Of a DNA stretch of 64,000 nucleotides, positions 1-8,865 are shown piece after piece (the stretch's first letter is position 1; every line of letters starts with the position of its first letter). The stretch is taken from positions 806,001 to 870,000 of the forward strand of contig NZ_BBJF01000004.1 of the NCBI RefSeq assembly GCF_000739735.1, read 5' to 3'. The notes beneath the pieces are model-generated. The model made no database searches. It saw only the letters and a program-made list of their open reading frames with translations, and had not been told where the DNA came from. A program made the translations under genes and the position numbers. The DNA comes from Paraburkholderia ginsengisoli NBRC 100965 (lineage in GTDB: Bacteria; Pseudomonadota; Gammaproteobacteria; Burkholderiales; Burkholderiaceae).

Positions 1-201
1 TCGATGATCTGCGTCGACAGGCGGCGTTCGTCTACGGTTGTAATGGTAGCTTTTCCGGCACCGACCATTCGTGCGAAAAGCGGGGTAATCGCCACCCACT
101 TCCTTTTGCACACCCGCTCGACTCTCCTCGACGCCGTTGCCTGCCGCCAGTGGCGCCGCGTCACGAGCCGCCCTTCGCAGCCGCCTTTTTCTGGAATCCG
201 T

Positions 202-756
202 ATGAATCCATCTTTCCCCGCCGCGCCCGTGGTCGAGCGCGCCGCCGAGCCCACCGAGGCGAATATCCGCGATCTCGTCTACGGCTTTTATGACCGCGTG
301 CGCGCCGATCCGCTACTCGGGCCCGTCTTCGACGCCACACTGGCGGGCCGCTGGGACGATCATCTACCGAAAATGTGCACGTTCTGGGGCAGCCTCGTGC
401 TGGGCGCGAAGCAGTATCGCGGCAACGTGCAGCAAGCGCATCAGCCGCTCGACGGCATCGAGCCGCAGCACTTCAGCCGCTGGCTGTATCTGTTTCTGGA
501 TACGGTGGAGTCGCGCTATCAACCGGCCGCCGCGGTCCGCTTCATGGAACCGGCGCTGCGCATCGCACAGAGCCTGCAGTTGACCCGCTTCGGCTGGGAT
601 TACAAGATTCCGGCCGAGCAGCAGGCGCTGCTGGAACGCGTCGCGCCGAAACGGCGTCCGCGTGATGACGACGACGCCGCTCATCCGGCCCCTCCCGCAC
701 GTCCGGCTGGCGAGCCGTTTCCGGCGCGGATCATTGGGCGGACGGGGGACGATTGA
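202..756 (+). CDS. Group III truncated haemoglobin
   Basis: A 184-residue protein with the features of group III (P-type) truncated globins: FYDRVRADPLLGPVF near the N-terminus, a WDDHLPKM segment, FWGSL in helix E, and a conserved QQAH whose His is the expected proximal haem ligand. Family members bind O2, CO or NO in the cytoplasm and are linked to microaerobic or nitrosative stress, but their physiological role is often unknown. The open frame continues upstream to the window edge. I start at the ATG at 202 because globin homology begins just after it. No strong ribosome site is visible. The C-terminal 30 residues are charged and proline-rich and look disordered. The gene converges on moaE. 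Confidence 0.85.
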   Translation: MNPSFPAAPVVERAAEPTEANIRDLVYGFYDRVRADPLLGPVFDATLAGRWDDHLPKMCTFWGSLVLGAKQYRGNVQQAHQPLDGIEPQHFSRWLYLFLDTVESRYQPAAAVRFMEPALRIAQSLQLTRFGWDYKIPAEQQALLERVAPKRRPRDDDDAAHPAPPARPAGEPFPARIIGRTGDD

Positions 757-881
757 GTGCGGCTTGAGGAGGCACGCGCCCGAGGTTCCGGGCACGGCGA
801 CAAAGGCTCCGGGCGACCTGCTGCGCCTAAAGCGCGCCACGCTGTACGCAGTTCAGGCGGCCACCTGACGCGCGCCGGCCG

Positions 882-1358
882 CTAGTCTTGCGCCTGTTTC
901 CCGGGCTCGACGTGCCAACGTGCCAGCGCGGCGTCGTCGGTGACGCGGGCGTCGACCCAGCGCTCGCCGGCCTCCGTCTTCTCCTTCTTCCAGAACGGCG
1001 CCTGGGTCTTCAGATAATCCATCACGAACTCGCACGACGCGAACGCGTCGCCGCGGTGCGCGGCCGTCGTCGCCACTAGCACGATCTGGTCGAGCGGATA
1101 GAGCTTGCCGACGCGGTGCACGATCAGCACCTCGATGCCCGGCCACCGCTCGCGCGCGCTCACGACGATCGCGTCCAGCGACTTCTCCGTCATGCCGGGG
1201 TAATGCTCGAGCTCCATCGTTTCGACGGTGCTGCCCTCGTTCAGATCGCGCACGGTGCCGACGAAACACGCGACCGCGCCGATCTTCGGATTGCGCGCGC
1301 GCAACGCGGCCAGCTCGGTGGTGAGGTCGAAGTCTTCGGTCTGGACACGAACGGGCAT
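882..1358 (-). CDS. moaE: Molybdopterin synthase catalytic subunit MoaE
   Basis: 158 residues. MoaE is the large subunit of molybdopterin synthase, which puts two dithiolene sulfurs into precursor Z (cPMP) using thiocarboxylated MoaD. The family core is present: FVGTVRD near residue 32, LEHYPGM near 50, HRVGKL near 81, and YLKTQAPFWKKE at about 115-126. K117 and K124 align with the E. coli lysines known to matter for catalysis. It is the last gene of the moeA-moaD-moaE run and starts 42 nt after moaD. The product acts as a MoaD2-MoaE2 heterotetramer in the cytoplasm. Confidence 0.96.
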   Translation of the reverse strand: MPVRVQTEDFDLTTELAALRARNPKIGAVACFVGTVRDLNEGSTVETMELEHYPGMTEKSLDAIVVSARERWPGIEVLIVHRVGKLYPLDQIVLVATTAAHRGDAFASCEFVMDYLKTQAPFWKKEKTEAGERWVDARVTDDAALARWHVEPGKQAQD

Positions 1359-1400
1359 CGGCGGCTCCTGGGCAGTTGGGCAGGTGAGCGACGGCGGGGC

Positions 1401-1658
1401 CTAGCCGCCGGTGACGGGCGGGAAGAACGCGACTTCACAGCCGTCGGTGATACGGGTGCCGGCGTCGGTCATCACGTGGTTGCAGGCCATGCGCAGCGCA
1501 CGGCCTTCGGCGAGCGTGTCGGCCCAGATGCCGCCGCGCACGCGCAGCCACGCGCGCACATCGCCGACGGTCGCAATGCCGTCGGGCAGGTCGACGGTTT
1601 CGTCGGACCGGTTGAGCGCTTCACGCACGCTCGCAAAATAGCGGAGTTCAATTTTCAT
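1401..1658 (-). CDS. moaD: Molybdopterin synthase sulfur-carrier subunit MoaD
   Basis: 85 residues with a ubiquitin-like fold, expected from MKIELRYFASVRE at the start and the terminal VTGG. In this family the C-terminal Gly-Gly is adenylated and converted to a thiocarboxylate by MoeB/IscS-type enzymes, then donates sulfur in the MoaE active site. Length and C-terminus are normal. It lies between moeA and moaE on the same strand with short gaps (34 and 42 nt), as expected for the subunits of one complex. Confidence 0.95.
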   Translation of the reverse strand: MKIELRYFASVREALNRSDETVDLPDGIATVGDVRAWLRVRGGIWADTLAEGRALRMACNHVMTDAGTRITDGCEVAFFPPVTGG

Positions 1659-1692
1659 CGGGATGTCGCCGGTCTGGCATGCAGCGCCGGCC

Positions 1693-2985
1693 TCAGCTCA
1701 GCAATTCGGAAAAGGGGATGAAGCGCACGGTCTCGCCGGCGCTGATCGCGTGGTTCGGCGGATTGTCGATCAGGCCGTCGCCCCACACGGTCGACGTCAG
1801 CACGGCCGAGCTCTGATTCGGAAACAGATCGAGGCCGCCTGCCTCGTTGATGCGCGCGCGCAGGAACTCGTTGCGGCGGTCGGCCTTGGGCTGCGTGAAG
1901 TCCGCGCGCAGCGACAGCGTGCGCGGCGCGACCGTCTGCATGCCGGCCAAACGCAGCACGAACGGACGCACGAACAGCAGGAAGGTCGCGAAGCTGGAGA
2001 CCGGGTTGCCCGGCAAGCCGATGAAGAATGTTTCGGCCGTTGCCGAGGTTTCACTTTCAGCTTTAGCCTCGGCGTCGCCCTGCTCCCGCGCCGCCGCGCG
2101 CCGCACCGCGCCGAACGCGAGCGGCTTGCCCGGCTTCATCGCGATCTGCCACATCGACAGACGCCCTTCGGCTTCGACGGCCGGCTTCACGTGATCTTCC
2201 TCGCCCACCGATACGCCACCGCACGTCAGGATCAGATCATGCGCCACGGCGGCTTCGCGCAGCGTCGCGCGGGTCGCCGCAAGCTGATCGGCGACGATGC
2301 CGTAGTCGGTCACTTCGCAGCCGAGCTTCTCCAGCAGACCGCGCAGCGTGAATCGATTCGAGTTGTAGATCGCGCCGGGTTTGAGCGGCTCGCCCGGCAT
2401 CGTCAGTTCGTCGCCGGTGAAGAACACGGCGACCTTCACGCGGCGGCGCACCTGGAGCACCGCGCAGCCGACCGATGCCGCCAGCCCCAGTGCCTGCGGC
2501 GAGAGCCGCGTGCCGGCCGGCAGGATGATCGAGCCACTACGGATGTCCGCACCCTGCGCGGTGATCCATTCGCCGGGTTGCGCATTGTGGAGGATCGTGA
2601 CGGCGTCGCCGGCGGCTTCGGTTTGCTCCTGCATCACGATTGCGTCAGCGCCGGGCGGCACCGTCGCGCCGGTGAAGATGCGCGCCGCGGTGCCGGGCTG
2701 CAACGGCGCGGGCGCATGGCCGGCCGGAATGCGTTGCGAGACCGGCAAGCGGCTCGCGCCGTCGCGTGCGAGGTCGGCGGTGCGGATCGCGTAGCCGTCC
2801 ATCGCGCTGGTGTTCATCGGCGGGACGTCGAGCGGCGACGTGACATCGGCGGACAGGACCCGGTTCAGCGCGTCCAGTGTGGGGATCGATTCGGTGCCGG
2901 CGATCGGGCGCGCGGCGCCAAGCAGGGTCGCCAACGCATCGGCAGTGGCGAGCATCGGAGCGCGGGGCGTTGGTGTGGACATCAC
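1693..2985 (-). CDS. moeA: Molybdopterin molybdenumtransferase MoeA
   Basis: 430 residues. MoeA inserts molybdate into adenylylated molybdopterin to complete Moco. Visible landmarks are the PMNTSAMDGYA motif near residue 60, the IFTGATVPPGAD region near 108, VFFTGDELTMPGE, the LTCGGVSVGEEDHVK loop and GLPGNPVSSFATF in the MPT-binding domain, followed by a C-terminal beta-barrel. A short insertion rich in Ala and Glu (EQGDAEAKAESETSATAE) precedes the GLPGNP motif; it is probably a disordered loop. A possible -10 (TACAAT) lies about 30 nt upstream, so the moe/moa genes may have their own promoter besides read-through from thrC. Confidence 0.96.
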   Translation of the reverse strand: MMSTPTPRAPMLATADALATLLGAARPIAGTESIPTLDALNRVLSADVTSPLDVPPMNTSAMDGYAIRTADLARDGASRLPVSQRIPAGHAPAPLQPGTAARIFTGATVPPGADAIVMQEQTEAAGDAVTILHNAQPGEWITAQGADIRSGSIILPAGTRLSPQALGLAASVGCAVLQVRRRVKVAVFFTGDELTMPGEPLKPGAIYNSNRFTLRGLLEKLGCEVTDYGIVADQLAATRATLREAAVAHDLILTCGGVSVGEEDHVKPAVEAEGRLSMWQIAMKPGKPLAFGAVRRAAAREQGDAEAKAESETSATAETFFIGLPGNPVSSFATFLLFVRPFVLRLAGMQTVAPRTLSLRADFTQPKADRRNEFLRARINEAGGLDLFPNQSSAVLTSTVWGDGLIDNPPNHAISAGETVRFIPFSELLS

Positions 2986-3013
2986 TGGTTTCGAAGCCGC
3001 GGATTAAAAGAGC

Positions 3014-3019
3014 ATTGTA
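3014..3019 (-). promoter_or_regulatory. Possible -10 element for moeA
   Basis: On the minus strand TACAAT lies about 30 nt upstream of the moeA start. No convincing -35 was found at the right distance, so this is a weak call. The 254 nt between thrC and moeA would leave room for a separate promoter. Confidence 0.35.
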
Positions 3020-3201
3020 GCGGTCGATGGCGTCGGCCTGGGTGGCCGCGCGCGAGGTGAGATTTTGCTTTTTTTGCGCGCACGCCGGACTTCGTGGCAA
3101 GCGCGCTTTTGCTTCACTTTTGCAGCGGGCTGTCGACGCAAGCCGGCGTAAGAGCGCGGAACATCGACATACGCTCGAGGTGTAGCGGTTCGTTCGGGCG
3201 A

Positions 3202-3230
3202 TGCTGCGTGAGCCACCGGCTCACACAGCA
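3202..3230 (-). other. Hairpin downstream of thrC
   Basis: GTGAGCC-acc-GGCTCAC forms a 7-bp stem that extends through TGCT/AGCA flanks after a mismatch. It lies just beyond the thrC stop codon. No U-run follows on the minus strand, so it may stabilise the thrC 3' end rather than terminate transcription. Confidence 0.35.
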
Positions 3231-3239
3231 AACCAACAC

Positions 3240-4691
3240 TTACTCGCCCGTATTCGCGACGATGAAATCCTTCACGCGCTGCGCATCCGCCGGCAGCACT
3301 TCGAAGCGCTGCGGCAGCGACTCCAGCCCCGAGAACGCCGCCGGCCGCTCCGGTTCGCGCAACAGCGCTTCGCGGATCGTCTCGCCGAACTTGATCGGTT
3401 GCGCGGTCTCCAGCACGATCATCGGAATGCCCGCTTGCAGATGCTCGCGCGCGACCTTCAGGCCGTCGGCCGTGTGCGTGTCGATCATCGTGTCGTAACG
3501 CTCGAAGACGTCGCGAATCGTCTCTACGCGGCTGTCATGGCTGCTGCGGCCCGACACGAAACCGAACTCCTTCACGCGTGCGAAATCGCCGCTCGCCGCG
3601 AGGTCGAAACCGCCCTTCTCCTCGACATCGCGGAACAGTTGCAACACGCGCGCCGGATCGCGGCCGAGCAGATCGAACACGAAACGCTCGAAGTTCGACG
3701 CCTTCGAAATGTCCATGCTCGGGCTGCTCGTGTGATACGTCTCGGCCGCCTTGCGCACGCGGTAGATGCCGGTGCGGAAGAACTCGTCGAGCACGTCGTT
3801 TTCATTGGTGGCGACCACCAGCTTCTCGATCGGCAGACCCATCATGCGCGCGATGTGACCCGCGCAGACGTTGCCGAAGTTGCCCGACGGCACCGTGAAC
3901 GACACGCGCTGGTCGTTCGACTTCGTGGCCGCGAAATAGCCCTTGAAGTAGTACACGACCTGCGCGACGACGCGCGCCCAGTTGATCGAGTTGACCGTGC
4001 CGATCTTGTGCTTCGCCTTGAACGTGTGATCGTTCGACACGGCCTTCACGATGTCCTGCGCGTCGTCGAACACGCCTTCGACGGCGATGTTGAAAATGTT
4101 CGGGTCCTGCAGGCTGTACATCTGCGCGGTCTGGAACGCGCTCATCTTCTTGTGCGGCGACAGCATGAACACGCGGATGCCTTTCTTGCCGCGCATCGCG
4201 TATTCGGCGGCGCTGCCGGTGTCGCCCGAAGTCGCGCCGAGAATGTTCAGCGTCTCGCCGTTTTTGGCCAGTGCGTACTCGAACAGGTTGCCGATCAACT
4301 GCATCGCCATGTCCTTGAACGCGAGCGTCGGACCGTTCGACAGTTCCAGCAGCGACAGTGGCGCACCGCTCTCGACGCCAAGCGTTTTCAGCGGCGTGAT
4401 CTGCGCGGCGCTTTCGTCGTCGCGCACGTTGCAGTAGGTCGCGGCCGTGTAGGTCTTGCGCGTGAGCGCGCGCAGATCTTCGGCGGGAATGTCGTCGCTG
4501 AATTTCGACAGGATCTCAAAGGCGAGATCCGCGTACGGCAGCGTGCGCCAGCGCGTCAGTTCGTCGGCGGTGACGCGCGGATAGACCGCGGGCAAATACA
4601 GGCCGCCGTCTTTCGCGAGACCGCCCAGCAGGATGTCCGAAAAGGTGTGGCGCTCGCCGGCTCCGGCGCCGCGCGTGGAGAGGTAGTTCAT
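3240..4691 (-). CDS. thrC: Threonine synthase
   Basis: 483 residues, the long class of threonine synthase found in proteobacteria and fungi. It converts O-phospho-L-homoserine to L-threonine with PLP. The PLP-binding lysine is K126 in NGPTLAFKDMAMQ. Also visible are the N-terminal MNYLSTRGAG start, GATSGDTGSAAEYA (phosphate-binding loop) and VPSGNFGNVCAG. It begins 7 nt after hom and is surely cotranscribed with it. Homoserine kinase (thrB) is not in the window. Confidence 0.97.
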   Translation of the reverse strand: MNYLSTRGAGAGERHTFSDILLGGLAKDGGLYLPAVYPRVTADELTRWRTLPYADLAFEILSKFSDDIPAEDLRALTRKTYTAATYCNVRDDESAAQITPLKTLGVESGAPLSLLELSNGPTLAFKDMAMQLIGNLFEYALAKNGETLNILGATSGDTGSAAEYAMRGKKGIRVFMLSPHKKMSAFQTAQMYSLQDPNIFNIAVEGVFDDAQDIVKAVSNDHTFKAKHKIGTVNSINWARVVAQVVYYFKGYFAATKSNDQRVSFTVPSGNFGNVCAGHIARMMGLPIEKLVVATNENDVLDEFFRTGIYRVRKAAETYHTSSPSMDISKASNFERFVFDLLGRDPARVLQLFRDVEEKGGFDLAASGDFARVKEFGFVSGRSSHDSRVETIRDVFERYDTMIDTHTADGLKVAREHLQAGIPMIVLETAQPIKFGETIREALLREPERPAAFSGLESLPQRFEVLPADAQRVKDFIVANTGE

Positions 4692-4698
4692 AGTGGGC

Positions 4699-6030
4699 CT
4701 AGTTCAGCGCTTCCATGCGCAGCTTCGTGACTTGCGAGACAACGGTCTTCAGCGCTTCGATCGTTTTGATCGCGGCGTTGACGTGCTTTTCGACCGTTTC
4801 GTGCGTGATCAGGATGATGTCGGTTTCGCCCTTGCCGTTCGCGTCGACCTGCTCCGATTCCTTCTGCAGCAGCGCGTCGATCGAGATGCCGGTGTCGGCC
4901 AGAATGCGCGTGATGTCGGCCAGCACGCCGGTTACGTCCGCGACCCGCAGACGCAGGTAGTAGCCGCTCGTCACTTCGTCGATCGGCAGGATCGGCGTGT
5001 TCGACAGGCTGTCCGGCTGGAACGCGAGATGCGGCACGCGATGTTCCGGATCGGCCGTATGCAGGCGCGTCACGTCGACCAGATCGGCCACGACGGCGGA
5101 GGCCGTCGGCTCCGCGCCCGCACCCTTGCCGTAGTACAGCGTGGTGCCGACCGCGTCGCCGTGCACGACGACCGCGTTCATCGCGCCTTCCACGTTTGCG
5201 AGCAGGCGCTTTTCCGGAATCAGCGTGGGATGTACACGCAGTTCGATGCCCTTCTCCGCGCGCCGCGCGATGCCGAGCAGCTTGATGCGATAGCCGAGTT
5301 CCTCGGCGTACTTGATGTCGATTGCGTCGAGCTTGCTGATGCCTTCGACGAACGCCTTGTCGAACTGCACCGGCACGCCGAACGCGATCGCGCTCATGAT
5401 GGTCGCCTTGTGCGCGGCGTCGACGCCTTCGATGTCGAAGGTCGGATCGGCTTCGGCGTAGCCCAGTTCCTGCGCGGCCTTCAGCGCGGTCGCGAAGTCG
5501 AGCCCGCGGTCGCGCATCTCCGAGAGAATGTAGTTCGTGGTGCCGTTGATGATGCCCGCGATGTACTGGATGCGATTGGCCGTCAGTCCTTCGCGCAGCG
5601 CCTTGATGATCGGAATGCCGCCCGCTACCGCCGCCTCGAACGACACCATCACGCCGTTGGCGCGCGCCGCTTCGAAGATCTCCGTGCCGTGCACCGCGAG
5701 CAGCGCCTTGTTGGCGGTGACCACGTGCTTGCGGTTGCGAATCGCGCGCAGTACGAGTTCGCGCGCCACGCCGGTGCCGCCGATCATTTCGGCCACGATA
5801 TCGATCGACGGGTCGTCGACCACCGCGTTGAAGTCATCGGTCAGCGCGACCGTGCCGGCTTCGCTGCCGAGCGCGGCTGTCGCCTTGGCGGGATTGCGCA
5901 CGGCGATGCGCGCAATCTCGATGCCGCGGCCCGCGCGACGTTTGATTTCTTCCTGATTGCGGCGCAGTACCGTGAAGGTGCCGCTGCCTACCGTGCCGAA
6001 GCCCAGCAGTCCAACTTTGATCGGTTCCAT
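4699..6030 (-). CDS. hom: Homoserine dehydrogenase
   Basis: 443 residues. It reduces aspartate semialdehyde to homoserine, the branch point to threonine and methionine. A Rossmann motif LLGFGTVGSG (about 8-17) is followed by the catalytic domain with TANKALLA and GIINGTTNYILSEM, and ends with an ACT domain (YYLRLRVADVTGVLADI...) that usually senses threonine. The open frame extends 56 codons further upstream, but the ATG at 6030 starts the conserved MEPIKVGLLG. The upstream codons run through a GC-rich repeat-like region and are unlikely to be translated. Confidence 0.97.
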   Translation of the reverse strand: MEPIKVGLLGFGTVGSGTFTVLRRNQEEIKRRAGRGIEIARIAVRNPAKATAALGSEAGTVALTDDFNAVVDDPSIDIVAEMIGGTGVARELVLRAIRNRKHVVTANKALLAVHGTEIFEAARANGVMVSFEAAVAGGIPIIKALREGLTANRIQYIAGIINGTTNYILSEMRDRGLDFATALKAAQELGYAEADPTFDIEGVDAAHKATIMSAIAFGVPVQFDKAFVEGISKLDAIDIKYAEELGYRIKLLGIARRAEKGIELRVHPTLIPEKRLLANVEGAMNAVVVHGDAVGTTLYYGKGAGAEPTASAVVADLVDVTRLHTADPEHRVPHLAFQPDSLSNTPILPIDEVTSGYYLRLRVADVTGVLADITRILADTGISIDALLQKESEQVDANGKGETDIILITHETVEKHVNAAIKTIEALKTVVSQVTKLRMEALN

Positions 6031-6080
6031 GCAGCGTGTGTTTTCGAGTAGGTGATTAAAAAAAGTGGCCCCAACCTTGA

Positions 6081-6160
6081 CGCTTCGCGCCAGCCCCCGA
6101 GGGGTGATCCCCCAAGGGACTTCCTTCAGGGCGGAAAACTGGGGGCGGCCCGGCGTTTTC
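6081..6160. repeat. GC-rich extragenic inverted-repeat-like element
   Basis: The 217 nt between hom and alaA hold CAGCCCCC ... GGGGGCGG arms separated by about 40 nt, with further short GC blocks (GAGGGGTGATCCCCC) between them. The pattern resembles extragenic palindromic repeats I associate with Burkholderia-group genomes. Only one copy is in this window, so repeat status is an inference. Confidence 0.35.
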
Positions 6161-6247
6161 TCACGAAGGGAAACGGATGTCGGCGTGGCGCTCTGCACGA
6201 CACGCTGTGCGGCGGCGTGCCGTGCGCCACATTGTGCGCCAGCCCGC

Positions 6248-7495
6248 TCAGCTTGTATGACGCTTGCGGTAGCCGTCGAGGAAGCGCGCGATCCGGTTGA
6301 TCGAATCCGCGAGGTCGTCCACGTTCGGCAGGAACACGACGCGGAAATGATCCGGCGTCTTCCAGTTGAAGCCCGTGCCCTGCACCAGCAGCACGCGCTC
6401 TTCGAGCAGCAGGTCGAGGATGAACTGCTGGTCGTCCTTGATCGGATACACCTTCGGATCGAGGCGCGGGAACATGTACAGCGCCGCTTCGGGTTTCACG
6501 CAGCTCACGCCGGGAATCGCCGTCAGCATGTCATACGCGAGTTCGCGCTGTTTGTACAGGCGCCCGCTCGGCACGATCAGGTCGTTGATGCTCTGATAGC
6601 CGCCGAGCGCGGTCTGGATCGCGTACTGACCGGGCACGTTCGGGCACAGGCGCATCGACGCGAGGATGCCGAGCCCTTCGAAATAGTCCTTACCGTTGCG
6701 GCGGTTCTCGCCGGTCAGGCCCGAGATGAACATCCAGCCGGCGCGGTAGCCGCACGAGCGGTAGCTCTTCGACAGGCTGTTGAACGTGACGGTGAGCACG
6801 TCCTCCGAGAGCGCCGCCATCGACGTATGGGTCTTGCCGTCGTACACGATCTTGTCGTAGACCTCGTCGGCGAAGATCACGAGGCCGTGCTGGCGGGCAA
6901 TGTCGATCAGCCCGAGCAGCAGTTCGTCCGAGTACAGCGCGCCGGTCGGGTTGTTCGGGTTGATGACGACGAGCGCGCGCGTGTTCGGCGTGATCTTCGC
7001 GCGGATGTCGTCGAGATCGGGCATCCAGCGGTTCGATTCGTCGCAGATGTAATGCACCGGCGTGCCGCCCGAGAGGCTCACGCCGGCGGTCCACAGCGGA
7101 TAGTCGGGCGCGGGCAGCAGCACTTCGTCGCCGTCGTTTAGCAGCCCCTGCAGCGCCATCACGATCAGCTCCGACGCGCCGTTGCCGATGTAGATGTCGT
7201 CCAGCTCGACGCCGTGCACGCCCTTTTGCTGCGTGTAATGCATGATCGCCTTGCGCGCGGCGAACACGCCCTTGGAGTCCGAGTAGCCGGACGAACCCGG
7301 CAGGTTCAGGATCATGTCCTGAATGATTTCGTCCGGCGCTTCGAAGCCGAACGGCGCGAGGTTGCCGATGTTCAGCTTGATGATGCGATGGCCCTCTTCT
7401 TCGAGCCGCTTCGCATGTTCGAGGACGGGCCCGCGAATGTCGTAGCAGACATTCAACAACTTGTTGGATTTGAGGATCGGTTTCACGACGGGCAC
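6248..7495 (-). CDS. alaA: Glutamate-pyruvate aminotransferase (AlaA type)
   Basis: 415 residues, a class I/II PLP aminotransferase. The opening LKSNKLLNVCYDIRGPV, the substrate-side LNIGNLAPFGFEAPDEI, PNNPTGALYS and the PLP lysine K243 in SLSKSYRSCGYRAGW follow E. coli AlaA (YfbQ), which makes alanine from pyruvate and glutamate. It lies first in the same-strand run alaA-hom-thrC. In many Burkholderia annotations it is simply a PLP-dependent aminotransferase, so the exact substrate is inferred from similarity to AlaA. Confidence 0.9.
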   Translation of the reverse strand: MPVVKPILKSNKLLNVCYDIRGPVLEHAKRLEEEGHRIIKLNIGNLAPFGFEAPDEIIQDMILNLPGSSGYSDSKGVFAARKAIMHYTQQKGVHGVELDDIYIGNGASELIVMALQGLLNDGDEVLLPAPDYPLWTAGVSLSGGTPVHYICDESNRWMPDLDDIRAKITPNTRALVVINPNNPTGALYSDELLLGLIDIARQHGLVIFADEVYDKIVYDGKTHTSMAALSEDVLTVTFNSLSKSYRSCGYRAGWMFISGLTGENRRNGKDYFEGLGILASMRLCPNVPGQYAIQTALGGYQSINDLIVPSGRLYKQRELAYDMLTAIPGVSCVKPEAALYMFPRLDPKVYPIKDDQQFILDLLLEERVLLVQGTGFNWKTPDHFRVVFLPNVDDLADSINRIARFLDGYRKRHTS

Positions 7496-7555
7496 TTCAT
7501 CCTGGTTGATGGCTGGGGCGGGACTGCCACGGGCTGACGACGTCAGGTCGGGCGA

Positions 7556-7568
7556 GTATCGCCGATAC
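7556..7568. promoter_or_regulatory. Palindrome upstream of alaA
   Basis: GTATCGCCGATAC is a perfect inverted repeat around a central C, 61 bp upstream of the alaA start codon. It is a plausible operator, but the regulator is unknown. Confidence 0.35.
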
Positions 7569-7743
7569 GGGGAATTTCGGAACGCGCAGCGCCGGCGACG
7601 GCCGCAGGCGCAGATCGAGCTGCCGCTGCGTGTGCCGCCGACGCGCTGTTCGGCGCGCTTGCGCCACTGCGTCGCTCGCGGCGTCTTCCGGCACTTTACC
7701 CGCCACCGTTAGCGCGCCGGGCGGCGGATTGCGCCGGCACAGC

Positions 7744-7803
7744 AGCAAAACGGGCAAAAACATGGCAAAACGGGCGAAAACCCGGCGAAAGCGGGCAAAA
7801 CCA
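7744..7803. repeat. Short degenerate A-rich tandem repeat
   Basis: About six units resembling GCAAAACGG / GCGAAAACC with a 9-11 nt period follow each other: GCAAAACGG, GCAAAAACAT, GCAAAACGG, GCGAAAACCC, GCGAAAGCGG, GCAAAACC. It is low-complexity DNA between divergent genes, with no coding potential recognised. Confidence 0.5.
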
Positions 7804-7891
7804 AGGCAGGTAGCCGGTGAATGGCGCCAGCGAACTCAGGGCGGCTTGTGGCGACACATGAGCGAAGGGCGCCGCTAGGCGGCTAAAAAGT

Positions 7892-7897
7892 TATAAT
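7892..7897 (+). promoter_or_regulatory. -10 element of the Mth938-type gene
   Basis: A perfect TATAAT in an AT-rich pocket (AAAAAGTTATAATTTAG) stands out from the GC-rich surroundings. A recognisable -35 is lacking. The predicted transcript start is about 165 nt upstream of the chosen start codon, leaving a long leader. Confidence 0.55.
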
Positions 7898-8068
7898 TTA
7901 GCGGATTTTGGCCGACTTCCGCAATGCACCAACTGCAACGGCAAGCCTTTTCGGCCCCTTCTTCTTTTTGGCCCCTTGTGTCCACTCGCGTCGAACCGGC
8001 CTGCTTGCGCTGCATCCAACCAGGCCGCCCACACGCATGATGTCTCACGACGACTTCGGAAAACCAAT

Positions 8069-8443
8069 TTGAAATTACATCAGGATTCCAGCGGCGCCCT
8101 CAACACCGTCACCGGCTACGGCGCCGACTATGTCGAAATCAACGCGGTCCGCCATTCGGGCAGCCTTCTCGTGCTGCCGGAGGCGCCGGTCATCCCCTGG
8201 CCGGTCTCGTCTTTCGACCAGCTGAGCGCCGAGCACTTTGCGATGCTGATCGACGCCGCGCCCGAAGTGGTCGTGTTCGGCAGCGGCGAGCGGCTGCGCT
8301 TCCCGCATCCGCGACTGACCGCCGCGCTCACTGCGAAGCGCATCGGCGTCGAGACGATGGACTTCAAGGCCGCCTGCCGCACCTACAACATTCTGATGGC
8401 CGAGGGCCGCAAGGTCGCGGCTGCGTTGCTGATCGAGGCGTAG
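8069..8443 (+). CDS. Mth938-like domain (DUF498) protein
   Basis: 124 residues from a TTG codon, LKLHQDSSGALNTVTGYG, where family homology begins. The frame is open further upstream with no ATG. The sequence VFGSGERLRFPHPRL and the C-terminal EGRKVAAALLIEA are typical of Mth938/NDUFAF3-like proteins. The mitochondrial relative helps assemble complex I; the bacterial function is not established. It is encoded alone, divergent from alaA and before the arn cluster. Confidence 0.85.
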   Translation: MKLHQDSSGALNTVTGYGADYVEINAVRHSGSLLVLPEAPVIPWPVSSFDQLSAEHFAMLIDAAPEVVVFGSGERLRFPHPRLTAALTAKRIGVETMDFKAACRTYNILMAEGRKVAAALLIEA

Positions 8444-8865
8444 GCCCGGCGCGCGGTGATGCGCAAGCGCGGCGGCCGAGCCGTTCGCCACGGCCGGGCC
8501 TGGCGCGCCCGGGCGCGCGACGGTGCGATGGCGGCACGCCGCCGCGCCGGTCCCGAACCGGCGTCCGGTTGGAGCGCCCATTCCCGCACCCTCGCCGCGT
8601 CACGGCCGATCACGTACACTGCGCGCCATCGGCGTGGCGCCAGCAAGCCGGACCGGGTCGCGCGCGTCGCGCAGTGCCGCCGTGAGCGCATCGGCAGACA
8701 CCCCGGCGAGTGTCGCCGCGACTGGCCACCGGACGCCGCGCCCGGCGCGGCGCCGCGCATCGCCACGCAGCACCCCGCGAATGGCGCGTCCGCCGGCAAC
8801 CGGTCGCCATTTCCAGACAACACCGCTTCGCCGCCCCCGCGGTGTCGCCCAACAGGTTGAAATTC
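8444..8865. other. Intergenic region before arnT
   Basis: Very GC-rich stretch without a convincing gene. It contains a hairpin at 8545-8563 (CGCCGGT-cccga-ACCGGCG, no U-run) and a possible -10 TACACT at 8615-8620 without a clear -35. It presumably carries the arnT promoter. I saw no clear tandem PmrA-type box. Confidence 0.5.

Larger units (their letters stand above)
7496..8068. other. Intergenic region between alaA and the Mth938-type gene
   Basis: This stretch separates two divergent genes and should hold both promoters. It contains a perfect 13-bp palindrome (7556-7568), a short A-rich degenerate repeat (7744-7803) and a strong TATAAT (7892-7897). Small open frames here, including a very basic one at about 7762-7878, have no recognisable family and are probably not genes. 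Confidence 0.6.

Noticed and set aside
7762..7878. Short very basic peptide MAKRAKTRRKRAKP...
   Set aside because: It is a translation of the A-rich degenerate repeat with no ribosome site and no family.
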